From positions 1 to 63,050 of the forward strand of contig JAMYHX010000231.1 of NCBI GenBank assembly GCA_025529335.1: 63,050 nt of DNA, written 5' to 3'. Source of the DNA: Rhizopus sp. PT2906. Lineage: Eukaryota > Mucoromycota > Mucoromycetes > Mucorales > Rhizopodaceae. Below are positions 36,680 through 48,862 of the stretch, one piece after another; position 1 is the first letter of the stretch, and every line of letters begins with the position of its first letter. The position numbers and the translations under genes were made by a program. The notes under the pieces are model-generated. The model was not told the DNA's origin and made no database searches. It saw only the letters and a list, made by a program, of their open reading frames with translations.

Positions 36680-36702
36680 TAAAAAAAAAAAAAAAAAAAA
36701 AA
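36680..36702 (+). repeat. Poly-A run
   Basis: Uninterrupted run of about 23 A. It could be the tail of a retroposed sequence, but no retroelement was recognised next to it. Confidence 0.8.
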
Positions 36703-36960
36703 GTTGGCCACTCTATTTAACTATTACAGTCCCAACCGAGACACTATCATTGAGATCTATTATCAGTAAACACTATACATCCAACACGTGCTTGGTACAG
36801 CATCTTGTCATTTATATGTTGTCCGTAAAGACAAATTTTATTAAAAAGAGTCTATTATTGCTGTATTGTGAACAATTTATGAACTGTAAGAAACTATTTA
36901 CAAGATAAAAAATACAAATTGACGAAATGCAAATATACACACGCACAATCAATGATCACT

Positions 36961-38594
36961 TTAGTGGCGATGGAAACTAGCAACAATTTCTTCAATTGAT
37001 CTTCCCTTGGTCTCTGGCAAACAGAAGAAGGTAAAGAGGAATGCAATGGCACAAATGATGGCAAAAATCAAGAAGGACCAACCAGCGATGGCAGCAAAAA
37101 TGACAGGGAATACTTGACCAATCAAAAAGTTCATGGCCCAGTTCATAGCTGTACAAACAGAACCAACAGCGGAAGAAGCATAGATAGGAGTCAATTCAGA
37201 AGTAATCATCCAAGGGACAGGACCGATACCGATAGCGAAACTGGCGACATAACAAAAGACAGAAGCAACAAGCAAGTTGGGAATACTGTATCTGTAGCCG
37301 ACAACGAGAAGGACAGAGAAGAGGAAAGTACCGAATTCAGCGAGTAGCAACAGCATACGACGGCCAGATCGGTCAACGAAGAACATGGCAACAATGGACA
37401 TACCAAAGTTAACAAGAGTAGTATAGATAGCAAAGTATTGAGCATTTTGATGGTCAACAGCAGATTCAAAGATAGAGGTAGAATAGTACATGACAGCGTT
37501 CATACCAGATAATTGTTGATACATATGGTGGAACAAGACAATACCAAGAATCTTGCGAATGACAGGGTCTTTGAAAATTTCGATCAAACTCATAGGTGGG
37601 CGTCTTTCGTCATCGTCATCGGCTTCAACATCTTTGGGAATCTTTTGTCCGCTATCGTCAGCAGAATCATTGTTATCAAAACCTTCGTCCATGTTGATAT
37701 TCTTGAGGTTGTTCTTTTCATGAGAGTTTTCCTTGAGGATACGAGCAGCTTTCTTTTTACCAAGTTGACCAGCAACAATATCAAAGAATTCTTCGGTAAT
37801 ATCCGCCGTACCACGAAGCTTCTGAAGTGCAATCAAAGCATCTTCTACACGGCCAACTGAAATAAGGTAACGTGGTGATTCGACACAGGTAAACATGGCA
37901 AAGATTTGGAAAATGGCAGGGATAGCAACAATAGCGTAATTGAGTCTCCAGAAAGGAACGTTGGCAGTAGGCAAACCAATGATTGAAGATAGCAAGATAC
38001 CAGTGACGACAAAAAATCTATAACAAGTAATGATGAGTTATACCATAGCAAACATGACGATAGTACTTTACTGATTCAATGAGCCCATCAAACCTCTACC
38101 TTTAACAGTAGAAATTTCACCAAGGTATGTTGGAATTACAAGAGAACCCAGACCACAGGAAATACCACAAAGAATACGACCGATGATAAACATTGCTGTA
38201 TGTACAGAACATCCGATGAGGATACCACCAGTGATGAAGCCAATATTATTTACAATAATGGTCATTCTACGTCCCAATCTTGTTTGAATAGCACCTCCTA
38301 CTAAACTGCCAAAGAGACCACCCAAACAAAACGATGATACGGCAAAACCCCTACAGTATATTTAGTTTTCGTTCTGATTAGCATAATTTATCCTTACCAT
38401 AGTGATGTGCTCATGGGTAAACAATCAGGGAAGGAAGGATTATAAGTATGAGAATCACCAGTAGGACAAGCGTGCGTTACTTGTCCTGGTACATTTGTTG
38501 ATCCAATTGTCCAACCATTTGAGAAGGCGCCAATGGCAGCAAGCACGCCACAGTACACCATGTACTTTGGCATAAATAAATCGCGGGAATCCAT
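36961..38594 (-). CDS. MFS sugar transporter (sugar porter family)
   Basis: Twelve-helix plasma-membrane hexose or polyol transporter. Exons on the minus strand: 38594-38398, 38350-38072, 38017-36961, giving 510 aa. Family signatures: GAIQTRLGRRMT between helices 2 and 3, RILCGISCGLGSLVIPTYLGE, ESPRYLISVGR, a long charged central loop (about residues 215-270), HHMYQQLSGMNAVMYYS, VDRSGRRMLL, GPVPWMITSELTP and the C-terminal PETKGRSIEEI. The start MDSRDLFMPKYMVYC follows a promoter tract. The substrate cannot be read from the sequence; QQLSGMNAVMYYS is typical of hexose carriers. Confidence 0.93.
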
Positions 38595-39187
38595 TGTTCT
38601 TTTTGAAATTAAAAAGTAAAATGGGAAAAAAAGGGAAGAAATGGAACAGGTTTATATAGATTCATTTTTTTTTTTACTTTTGTGTGTCCGATCAAGGAAA
38701 AAGTTATTTCTGTTGCCACTTTTTCAATCTCCGTATTATTACCCGCTTTTTATTGGTTTCATAGCTTATTTTCTGTCAAAGAATCAGTTGATTTTCTGCA
38801 AAGTAACAGGGAAACGCTGGAAAAAAGCAGGGAAGCAGAAAAAGAGTTACATTTGTCTCCCTTTAAAGATTTTGCCTTCCTTTTAGCTATTTTTTGACTT
38901 GTTTTTAGCTAATGGAGGAGTAGACTTTGGAAAAACAAAATAAGGCAAGACTTTTTTTTATAACAAGACACAAATCGGGTCATTTCTTTTGTTACTATTC
39001 CATTTAAAGTAATCATGAATTAACCATGTTTTAATGGCCGAGTTGCATTTCTGGGATCAAAACAAGAACTGCTTCCTAATCAGGGAGCTATGATATCATT
39101 ATATGGAGTTAAGGGATGTGTGTAGATGTCATTTATTAACAGTTCATAATATATATATACATCAAATGAGGAAATATACGCAACCAT
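38595..39187. other. Intergenic, no feature recognised
   Basis: Promoter region of the sugar transporter and 3' flank of the PKA gene; short plus-strand frames at 38641-38897 are compositionally poor and not supported as genes. Confidence 0.6.
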
Positions 39188-40718
39188 TTAGAATTCTGTA
39201 AAATATTTACGGAAAGGGTCATGTTGAGGTTGACCATAAGGTACTTTTTCTTCTTCGTAATGATCGAAATTACTTGAATCCCCGGGTTCTTTGACCTGGG
39301 GAATATAAGGTGGTTTTATCTGTCTCTTTGCTAGTTGGTCAAAGTCAATAGGCTGAAACCAAGGATGTTGAATGAGGTCCTGCGGTCCCCCTTTTAGGTT
39401 ACCATATCGACTACTGAGGTCCGGTGTGAGAAGATGTTTGAGTAAATCGGTGGCCTCAGGACTAAAGTGAGAAGGATAAACAGGTTTACAGGTGATAATC
39501 TTTTCATATAGTCTAAATTGGTTATCATCATAAAATGGTGCAACTCTGGGAAAAGTTGGGGAAAAACGATGAGAAGTCGGTATCATAAAATGAGTATTAG
39601 CATATATACCCTGACAACATTTCGTATATTAAAACACCCAGGGCCCAAAAATCCACGGCTTTTCCGTAGCCTTTTGATTGAATGATTTCTGGCGCTAAAA
39701 AAATTTTAAATATTAGTACTCAAAATTTCTCTTTCAGCAATCTACCACGATATACCAAGGTAATCTGGAGTTCCACATAACGTCCATGTAATATCTGGCA
39801 CTACTTTAGCGAAACCAAAATCTGTCAGCTTGATATGGCCTTGAGCATCGAGTAGAATATTTTCGGGCTTTAGATCCCGATAGATGATATTGTTTTGATG
39901 GAGGTGACAAATGGCCAAGAGAACCTCTGCTGCGTAAAATCTGGCTGTATCCTCGTCAAACTTCTATATATATATAAAATTGAGCCGACTGTTTATTTGA
40001 TTAAATATCATGAGACTTACTTTGCGCTTCCTCATGAGCGAAAAAAGTTCACCACCAGCTACAAAATCCAACACCATATACAGGTTTGTGTCATCTTGAA
40101 ATGTACCCCACAAATTAACCATAAAGTTGTCCTTCATCTTTACCAAAACGGCTCTTTCATTCTTTGTATGTTCTACTTGTCTTGCATTCACAATATCCCT
40201 CTTTTTAAGGACTTTGATGGCACAGTATTGTTTATTGACAACTGATTGAGCAAGGTGTACTCGGCCAAATGAGCCAGTACCCAAGGTTCGTATGAATCTG
40301 AAATCATTTAAATCAAATTTGGCAGATGACCGTCTCTTCGGCTGCGGTTCTATATGATCCAGGTGTTCTTTTTTCTCAGAAAGATTTACATGAGTGGATA
40401 AATCATGAGATAGGGAGCCTAATGGTGTTCTAGGCGGGGATTGAGGATAAGAGTCACAAGTGAGTGTTTCTATTGATAATATAGTGTTAACGGTTCACTT
40501 TGAAGAAGTTAGAGTTGTAAATCGTACGAAATTGATTGTTTAATGACTGCTGAGCATGATCTCTACTACGCTTTACTAAAGGGTTATTTAATAGAAAGCG
40601 GGGGTATGATAAAGCTCATCTCACCTGCAGAGCTGTTGTTTGTACTTTCTGAGCAGGAATCAAATTGAGGCAAGAAATGGGGAGTGTTTGGAGGAGAATT
40701 TGCTTGTAATTGAGACAT
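39188..40718 (-). CDS. PKA-C: cAMP-dependent protein kinase catalytic subunit
   Basis: AGC-family Ser/Thr kinase released from its regulatory subunit by cAMP; central to growth, dimorphism and stress control in fungi. Exons on the minus strand: 40718-40625, 40469-40021, 39963-39756, 39694-39610, 39545-39188, giving 397 aa. An 80-residue Ser/Pro-rich N-terminal extension precedes the kinase domain: GTGSFGRVHLA, AIKVLKKRDI, YRDLKPENILLD, DFGFAKVV, the activation loop WTLCGTPDYLAPE with its phospho-Thr, and the C-terminal hydrophobic motif FTEF. The first intron is 155 nt, longer than its neighbours, and might hide an alternative exon. It lies within 20 kb of RIM15, a known PKA target in yeast. 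Confidence 0.95.
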
Positions 40719-41361
40719 AAAGAGAAAAGGAGAGAAAAGCGAGATAAAATACAAAATTTATATAAATTAAAAATAAAAAAAGAAATTCATGCGACATCCA
40801 TACAATTTACCAAATAAAGTATTTTGTGTCTTAATTACGCAATACTTGTCGATTCTGCACATTGAAGTTGACTAGACTAATAAAATTATATACCAGCTCT
40901 CTTTTTCATTTTTTTTTATTAAACAAGGCTACAATAGAAGGAAATAAAAAAGCTTGGTAGCTATAGTAACCGGTTGTGAAGCTACAATTATATAAGATGA
41001 TATTTTTAAAAAAAGTGCGAATAAATAGGAACAAATCAAATTTGATAATCCATGTGATATAAATATAAACATTTGAAATGTCATGACAACCCCTCCAATT
41101 TCATCGGATCACACAAGAATATACAAATCCCATATATAGGATCCTTCCTTTCCCCCCCTTTTTTTATAAATAAGGTTTCCTTTTTGGTCCATCAGGGTAA
41201 CCCACTGTCGATCCCCTTGATGATTCTTACGGATCAACATATTGACTACACGTGTATTTTACTGTGGCGTATAAAAAAAGGGGGGCGCTATTATGTATAA
41301 AAATACAATTGAAATTAATTTTCTTTTTCCATTGTTTTCCCTTCTTTTATTAATATAAAAT
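40719..41361. other. Divergent promoter region of PKA-C and the Ran1-like kinase
   Basis: About 640 bp between two divergent kinase genes; AT-rich with several homopolymer runs and no ORF. Any shared regulatory sites could not be identified. Confidence 0.6.
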
Positions 41362-42409
41362 ATGACAGTACCAAAGATGATTGATAGCTTCTCCATTATT
41401 GATACACTCGGCAAAGGTGCTTATGGACAAGTTTACCTTGGTCAACACAAACAAGAACTATATGCTATTAAATCACTTCATCACAGTACAAAACAACAAC
41501 TAGCTCAGCAAGCACTCGAAGTTGAACTTCATGCTCGGCTATCAGGTCATCCTCATATCATTCAACTTAAACGCGTCATACGTAATCTACATACCGACTG
41601 GACTCATGTCGTCATGGAATATGGCCCAGAAGGCGACTTATTCACAGCTATTACCGAAAAAGACCTCTATATTGGGAATCATTCCCTTATTCGCAAAGTA
41701 TTCCTTCAACTAATTGACGCGGTTAGTTACTGCCATCAAAACGGCGTTTATCATCGTGACTTGAAACCTGAAAATATTCTCGTATTCGATGGCGGACACA
41801 CTGTCAAATTGGCTGATTTTGGTTTAGCAACTACTAGTACTATATCCCACGACTATGGTTGTGGCAGCACATTTTACTATTCACCTGGTAATAGTTACAA
41901 TCACAATATTTGTATTCTTTTCTAATCCTTCATTGTTAGAATGTCAAGGCGATCTACTCCGCGGTGCAAATCGTATTGGTTATGCAACGGCTCCTAACGA
42001 TGTATGGGCGCTTGGTGTCATCCTTATCAACCTAACAACCGGTCGCAACCCGTGGAAACAGGCTTCACTGACAGATGATACCTTTCATGCTTATTTGAAT
42101 AATCCTGATTTTTTACTGCACATTTTACCCATTTCAAAAGAACTTAATCGCATCATCAAACGCATCTTCTGCATCGACCCCACACGTCGTATCACTCTCC
42201 CTGAACTCAAAGATCGCATTCGTCACTGTAAATATTTTACTCGAACTGCAGAATCACATCGTTCTGAGCATTTCGCTCGTTTATCAAAGCATATTCAATT
42301 ACCCCCTTCGCCTCCTTCAACTCCCCACACGACAAATTCTGCCTGCCAGCAAAAAACCAACTGTGAAAAAATCAATTTATCCACCGTGTTGACAACACTT
42401 CAAGCTTAA
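41362..42409 (+). CDS. Ran1/Sks1-like serine/threonine kinase
   Basis: Exons: 41362-41887 and 41940-42409, giving 331 aa. Kinase domain covers almost the whole protein: LGKGAYGQVYLG, AIKSL, HRDLKPENILVF, DFGLATT and, in place of APE, GSTFYYSPECQGD, which is characteristic of the Ran1/Pat1, Sks1 and Vhs1 group (YCSPE.Q). Ran1/Pat1 of fission yeast represses meiosis, and Sks1/Vhs1 act in glucose and filamentation signalling; which role applies here cannot be told. The C-terminal 45 residues are low complexity (PPSPPSTPHTT). Confidence 0.85.
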
Positions 42410-42826
42410 GATTTTATGGTTTTCATACAAGTACCGTGTGTATCTATCTTTTCTATTCTTCATATTCACCTCAAAGGTTGATCTTTTGAAACTATCTATT
42501 TTTAATTTTCATTTTCTTCCTCCCCCCTTTGATATGTATTTAATTTTCTTTTATAATCGTACCTTCCTTAATCCCCCCCCTCTTCCTCTATTCTCTTCTT
42601 TATATATGCTTTATTTATGCCCTTTTTTATAAATAGTACTTTTATGTGTAAATATCAATTCATAAATAAACAAGAAAAAGGTCCAAGATTGTCATTGGAC
42701 CTGTAATTACTTGTATTTTTTCAATTTCATATGAATATGGTACGACACATTTTAAAATACCGACACACACACGCTCATCAACAAAGAAATTTTCTTTCTT
42801 CTTTTTTTTTTTCTTTATTTCTCTTC
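42410..42826. other. Intergenic, no feature recognised
   Basis: Pyrimidine-rich 3' flank of the kinase gene and 5' flank of the phosphatase gene with C and T homopolymer runs; no ORF supported. Confidence 0.6.
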
Positions 42827-43721
42827 ATGACAAAGTACTGTTTTATAATAAGACATGGAGAGAGATTAGGTAACTCCCACATACACAATGAAATATAACA
42901 TATCCTAACGTAACTGAAAAGATCATGTGCACAAGCTGTGCAAACCAGATCTTTTTGTTGACCTATGGGACCCTCCCATAACTCCCAAGGTAAGTAGACA
43001 AAGGCGTATATAACATCACCTTGACCGACTTTGATACAATTAGGGGCTATATCAAGCGGAACAAACAGGAGAAAGGTTAGTTGAATTAATGGAGCAGAAC
43101 AGGATAGATCCGAAAACAATGTCCGTTGTCATTTATACTTCACCATTTCAGCGTTGCATTGAAACCTCGATTGGGATTATTAAGGGCATGAGGCTAAAAA
43201 AAGCACCAATTCTACGCTTAGATGTCGGCTTGGGTGAATGGATGTGCGAACGGTTCTTTGATTCGGTCGGCTGTCAGGCCACTGAGTTCGTGTCACGGCA
43301 GTACCAATTTCTCGCTCGTCAACAGGCCAACGCCTACGCCAAACGAAACGACATACCTGTTATGAATGTTGATTATGGCTACATAAGCTCTCGTAGTGAA
43401 TTTGAATTTCCAGAACATTATACGGATATGGTGCAACGTTTTGAGGAAGCAAGGCGGTACTGTCTTGAAAAGGCAAATCATGCGACCGTCGTCTTGTTCG
43501 TCACACATGCCGTGGGTGTAAATGCATTGTTGGATGGCTTTCGGAATCATCTGACGAGACCACAGGAGTCAAATTACTGCAGCATCTCCTTTGTCTGCAA
43601 GAAGAATGACGAACACTCAGAAAATAGTGATCAAAGTGACGAAGACTCTAGTGAGTATTTAGATACAAGTACTCCTTGGTCTATTAAACTCACCATGTCT
43701 GACACTCATTTAACTGCATAA
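42827..43721 (+). CDS. Histidine phosphatase (phosphoglycerate mutase superfamily)
   Basis: Exons: 42827-42869, 42922-42989, 43044-43721, giving 262 aa. Exon 1 encodes MTKYCFIIRHGERL with the phospho-acceptor His in RHGER; exon 2 starts DHVHKLCKPDLFVDLWDPP and ends ITPKG. The branch Arg is in YTSPFQRCIET, a conserved acidic residue in GLGEWMCERFF, and the second catalytic His in FVTHAVGVNALL. This is the group of PGAM-like proteins with UBASH3/Sts-type features found in fungi (for example YNL108C). Substrate unknown; protein or small-molecule phosphatase are both possible. The C-terminal tail is acidic and Ser-rich. Confidence 0.88.
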
Positions 43722-45474
43722 CATACCCCTCTTTTATTTTTATCCATTTCCCCGCTTTATTACCCCCCCTTCTTTTTTATGTATTTTCTCACACACCTCC
43801 CTGTTCCCTTTTTTTTTCATTAAAATGATTGCATTCTAAATAAAATCATATTCATCATTATGACGCTCTTTGTTTTCAGCCATAGTCATTAGCCCCTGAC
43901 AATCCAGTTCGAAGAAATAGACTTTTCTTCATTATCAAATTGTATAGCGTATTAATTTCATGGACCAGCACTAGGATGTGATCATAGTCAATGATGTTAT
44001 GGACAATACAAAGCAAAAGCGGATTCCTTAAGCTCCTTGCGTATCGTCTCCTGAATTTTGTGATCCATATCAATTCTAAGATGTTGCCTTCAGTACAACA
44101 AAGACCTTTTCACAAGGTCAGTCAGCTGTTGTTGTCCCTAAGGCCTGACGCTGCCCTTCTCCGTCAAAGGAGAATCCAGGGTGGTATTTTCCTGACTATT
44201 AGGATCATAATATGTGCTCGTTGTGGGGTCTCCAGATTACAGAATTGGCGTAACGATTGAAGGGATCTAAGTTATTGCCTAAAGGACCAGAGAATAGCAC
44301 AGAACCCTGAGAGGTGATCGTCAATCACGAATGTAGATCTCTGAACACTAATTTATGGATATTCACACCGTCGATCAAGATTATGTCTTCAGGCTCAATG
44401 ACTCGAAAGCATTCTAAAAACTTGAAAGGCTCATCTGGGTTTTTCTTCCAATCCTTATACAATCTTGTATATCTTGACACGCCAGCGTCAGCTTCAAACC
44501 AACGGCTCTCGAACTATTTCTTAGATGCAGTCATTGGATAAATACCGGAAGTTGTCCGCTACCAGCTTTTGCAAAATCAAGAGTGGTTTGTAACTACTTG
44601 AAAGAAAAGAGAACGATGAACGCTCGCTATCCACTGTTGATTCCCTATGTCTGACATGGACTGACGCTCTAGTAGCTTTTACATGGCAAGTTGTATTATG
44701 TTTATTCACACTTAAATAATAAAAAAATAACAATTTAGTATTTCGTTACCTGACATCTTTTCGTCACACCCTATCACTAACTTCTCCGCTAGCCCAAGTG
44801 GCATAGCTTTTCAACCTTCTAAAATCGCCTTCTTCAAGCTTATAATATTTGTGATACTAGCTTTCTGTCTTCAACAATAGCGAACCAGCTCGTTCCAAAT
44901 GAGTTCGATAGAGCATATATCTAGGCTTTGGGCTGACCATTCTTCCAAAACATCAATTAATTCATGCTCCAATAATCAAGAACGAACAAAATCGCCGGAC
45001 GCGTCAGTGGTTTTTGGGATGGCCAACACGTCAGCGGATACGCAAGAAGAGCAGAGGTATGCATAGAGCTCTTCTGGCTGAGATTATATTGGCGGAACTT
45101 CCATAGTACTGACCGCAATGTGCGATGATCGATCTAGGTTTGTGGGAACATTGTTTCCAAATGGAAGACCTAAAGAGCTTGTAACAATGGGGGGTGGGTA
45201 TCGATCTTTACACTTTATTCAGAAATTATTCGCAAATGAGACAACAACAAATGATGATAAAAGATAGCCCACAAGAAGTAAAAGAATGAGATAAAAAAGA
45301 AATGGTTAGTATTTTATTTATCACATATACGAGTCTTCTCTTTATATTTCTCAAACAGACAAAGTTCATTTTATGCATTATTACATGTTGTCTTTTGAAT
45401 AATAAAGAAAAGATCGCCAAGTATAATTGTTCTTGTATGCGAATTATTTTTGTTTATTGGTTATATATATTCTA
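43722..45474. other. Transposon-remnant region
   Basis: About 1.75 kb without an intact gene. It contains a Tc1/mariner fragment (listed separately) and, on the minus strand at about 44200-44460, broken frames such as EPFKFLECFRVIEPEDIILI and LDPFNRYANSVIWRPHNEH that read like former coding sequence of unknown origin. Confidence 0.55.
44750..44949 (-). pseudogene. Tc1/mariner transposase C-terminal fragment
   Basis: On the minus strand the frame reads EEWSAQSLDICSIELIWNEL, a decayed version of the WPAQSPDLNPIE..WNEL signature of Tc1-like transposases, followed after stops and shifts by ...KRCQVTKY at about 44750, the usual C-terminal ending. The catalytic acidic neighbourhood is mutated and several stops are present. 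Confidence 0.7.
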
Positions 45475-46978
45475 TTAGTTGCTCTTCTTTATCTCTTCTA
45501 TTGTAATCGCTGCTTCAGTTTTCTTGGCTGGGGAAATAACAAATCTCCATAAGGGGAATATGATAAATAAGATAATAAACGCAGTGGACCATCCAACCTT
45601 GACAATCACCGGTGCTGACTCATGGAATTCATTTTCTGAAAACTTTAGGCAAATGAGAGTTTCTGTCATGATATTAAATATCAATAGCCAAGCATGAGCA
45701 CCTAACCTCTTTGTGCTGTTATCAGATATATATTGGTACACTTCTCTTGCTCCAGGTAATGCAAAGAAGAACAGCAAAATCAAACGATAGGTATTAAGTG
45801 GATGCTCGGGTGGTATCCATAATAATGACTTGAGATAAAAGCAATTCAATTCGCATTGAAGAAAGATAATCAAGAGTAAGACCGTGCCAAAATAGTTCTT
45901 TGGAGAACTAGTCGTTTTCCATTCATACCGAGTCCATTCTTTTGGTGTAAACTGTTGTACTGCACGCTTTGCTTTTCCACGCAAAGACTTGATTTGTCTG
46001 AATCCTACCCATGAGTACTCCTATAATTAAATCAGACACATGAAGAGTGCGTGGCTTACTTTATCTGTTACCTTGCATGAAAAGTACTGACAAAACTTCA
46101 TACCGATATGAATACCAAGCCAATTACATAACAGTACATCAAGTATCCACTTTAAATAAAATATTGATTAGGATATTAGGTATATCATAGAGGTAGATAC
46201 ATACATGATCCCACCAACATTCTGCAAAATTGTTCAACTGATGCTGTAAAGAATATTCACATAATTCAAACGCGATAGAGATGATCCAACAAAACCAGTA
46301 ATCACGGAGAATTAACGCCTTACCAAACCAGCCCAAGGTATGAGCAACAACGAACAAGTCCATTTGGTTCTATAATGAAATTAATATCCATGTGTCTGCT
46401 AATGAATGCCATTTGCTTACCTTTATATTATCCCATGATAAGTCACAAGCTTCAGCATAAGATCTTTCTGGTAACGCCACCCCTAATTCTGGATCATAAT
46501 ACTTCATAAACTGTCTTGCATCGTCTTTGTTCTATGTAAAGTTAGAGAAAGAAAATGACAATGGTCACCTTTTCTTACCAAAAATAACAGAAATACGAGA
46601 AAGAGTTGATATAGTACACTCAAACTAAGTGCAGCCCTCCAAACAGGTTTACTTGGGCGAACAAAGGGACCATCTGGAAAATGAACCATGCCAATAAGGA
46701 CAAAGCAGACAATAGCAGCTAAAATACCCAATCGGATGCTTTCTTCTGTATTCTCATAATTTGATCTGGTCGCAGCATAAAACATTAATCCTAATACGAC
46801 AACTAATACTGTCAGAGTATGTGGATGAACTATTTGAACAAGATCAATATATAAGGCGACCATGTCATATATCAACACACTTACATATATTCTCTTCATT
46901 ATTTACAGCTTTTTCAATAATTTTCGTTTGTTTCACAACAAGGATTTCTTCTTGTTCCTCTTCTTGCGTTATTTTCAT
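45475..46978 (-). CDS. PSS: Phosphatidylserine synthase, base-exchange (PTDSS1/2) type
   Basis: Exchanges serine for the head group of phosphatidylcholine or phosphatidylethanolamine in the ER. Exons on the minus strand: 46978-46885, 46829-46579, 46531-46421, 46369-46205, 46149-46072, 46020-45475, giving 414 aa. The order matches animal PTDSS proteins: FHPHTLTVL, FPDGPFVRPSKPVWR, LSVLYQLFLVFLLF, DIFAF-like MDLFVVAHTLGWFGKALILR, NNFAECWWDHWILDVLLCNW, GKAKRAVQQFTPKEWTRYEW, and several C-terminal helices. It is not the CDP-diacylglycerol-dependent Cho1 enzyme used by yeasts. The ER-retention-like Lys-rich C-terminus (IEEIKKSN) fits the location. Confidence 0.93.
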
Positions 46979-47699
46979 TGTAGTTTTAAACAAGTCTGTT
47001 TTGGTAATACTTGAAAACAAAGAATAAAACAAACACAAAGTGAAAAAAAAAAAAAAAAAAAAAAAGAGGTAAAAAATAAAAGTACGCACATTTTCATTTG
47101 GGGCACAAAAAGTCACACAGAGAAAGAGAGAGAAAGAGAGCTCCTTGACAGTGTTGCAATTCGCTCCGCTCAAAAAATATCGGCACTGAAAAAACTCTAT
47201 ATTTGATCCGTTATGGCGATTGACTAACTTTACTACATGACACAGATCAAGAATAAATGTGTATTCACGTATTTAAAATGGACCTTTTAAGCTCTTTTAA
47301 TTATGAAAAATATACCTTGAAGGATTAAACTATTTACGTTTATTTATAATAAAAGCGTATTCCTTTCAGTCCTCAAGACAATAAAGTCTTGATTAACAGG
47401 ATCAACCACGGGAAGGTAAGAGCACATATGATCCCAAAAAAAAGAAGGTATACACTGAATGTCAATGGTGTACATACCTTGTAAAAGGGGGTGATGTACC
47501 AAGACTGAACTTATACATCTGAAAAACCTAGAAAGTGCCTAAACATTGTAATGTTGGTCTTATTCAGCGGTTGGGCGTGCATTTATTGGTAGACATTATT
47601 GTTTTTATTTGTTATATACACCATAAGTTAAAGTTATTCAATAGTATATTATCAGATGAAGTCGATATACAGAAAGGTTATACAATATAATACGTTAAA
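46979..47699. other. Intergenic, no gene recognised
   Basis: Promoter region of the PS synthase gene, with a poly-A run of about 23 at 47043-47065, then AT-rich DNA with no supported ORF. Confidence 0.6.
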
Positions 47700-48570
47700 A
47701 AGAAAGAATTATATTATGTGCTGTCCACTGAATATCCATGACTTTTGAAACGGTTTGATTAGGATCGACTGGTAGAAGCTTATCGCGTTCTTTAATGATG
47801 ATATTTCTAATCTTATCTTGTTCGTCCAATAATGTTGTTAAATATGAGTTAAGTTCAAATGATACAATTCATTCATACTTGTCATTTGAGCTCACTGGGA
47901 TTACTGCATGTCGATTCTGGATGTATACAAACTTCCCGGGCTGTTCTGGATCCAGATACGTGGCAGAGAGAGTCATGCATTTTCCACTGGTTTGTATACT
48001 GATGACTTTCACTTTGTTATATTCATCGTTATTATTTGAAAATGGTTAATTAAGTCGACAACCTGCGAATTAAAAAGAAGAGCTGAATGTTATTAAATTA
48101 TGTTTGTGAGAGAGTTTTATAGGGAATATTAATGTCGTCAGTACTCTTAATCTCAGTAGAAGCGATAGAGGAATGTAAAGTAGAATGTATGCTCTACTGT
48201 AAGATATAAAGTATTATAGTGATTATCCCATCAAACACATTTTAGTAATAGTTGAAAAGTTGATGCTTAAATTTTCTCTTATTATACAGTCGAGCATACA
48301 AATCGAACTGTGAAAGTTTTTTAATGTGTCATCAACTGCGTGATCCATGTTGCTTTTGTTCAGTGGACCTGATCCTTCTAAGACCATAATGTCGTTTTTA
48401 CACTTGTTGAAACCGATACCATCCACGTTTCTTTTTAATATGTGCTTGAACGCTAATAAGTCCATCGTAAAAGTTTTATAGTGTACTAGTTCGACCTCGC
48501 ACCATTCATATCCAATATACCCCATTTGGTCTCCAATTGTTTGTAAAATAGATATTACCTTACAATCCAA
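47700..48570 (-). pseudogene. Degraded ORF fragments of an unknown protein
   Basis: Two frames on the minus strand: 48570-48223 (IGYEWCEVELVHYKTF, DDTLKNFHSSICMLD) and 48010-47700 (VISIQTSGKCMTLSATYLD, a stop, then VSFELNSYLTTLLDEQ). They follow each other in order and are separated by stops, consistent with one decayed gene. The style resembles the fragment at 35770-36066, so both may derive from one lineage-specific repeated gene family; this is inference. No function can be assigned. Confidence 0.4.
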
Positions 48571-48862
48571 AACGCCCTTTCAGATTTTGGGATGGATACT
48601 GGTTCTCTATTGTATTTATTGACATAATCTGTTAAAACGTGCTTATGATCTCTAACAATTTTGTTTCCAAATCAAAATTTGCATTGTCAATAAAGTTCCA
48701 CATATACTTTGGCCATTATAATCTGTGATGCAATGTGGTGTATATTGTTGTCGCGTATTAACATATTTCTTCACTTCTTATTTACCCAAATAAAAAGATA
48801 TACTTGGAAGTTATTGTTTAATCATTGTCCATTTTAAATCAAACATTAACCAATTCTTCACT

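Larger units (their letters stand above)
34753..36960. other. Transposon graveyard between RPL11 and the sugar transporter
   Basis: About 2.2 kb with no intact gene. It holds a Tc1/mariner transposase fragment (35075-35215) and a degraded ORF (35770-36066), both listed separately, a poly-A run at 36680-36702 and otherwise AT-rich sequence. Confidence 0.65.
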
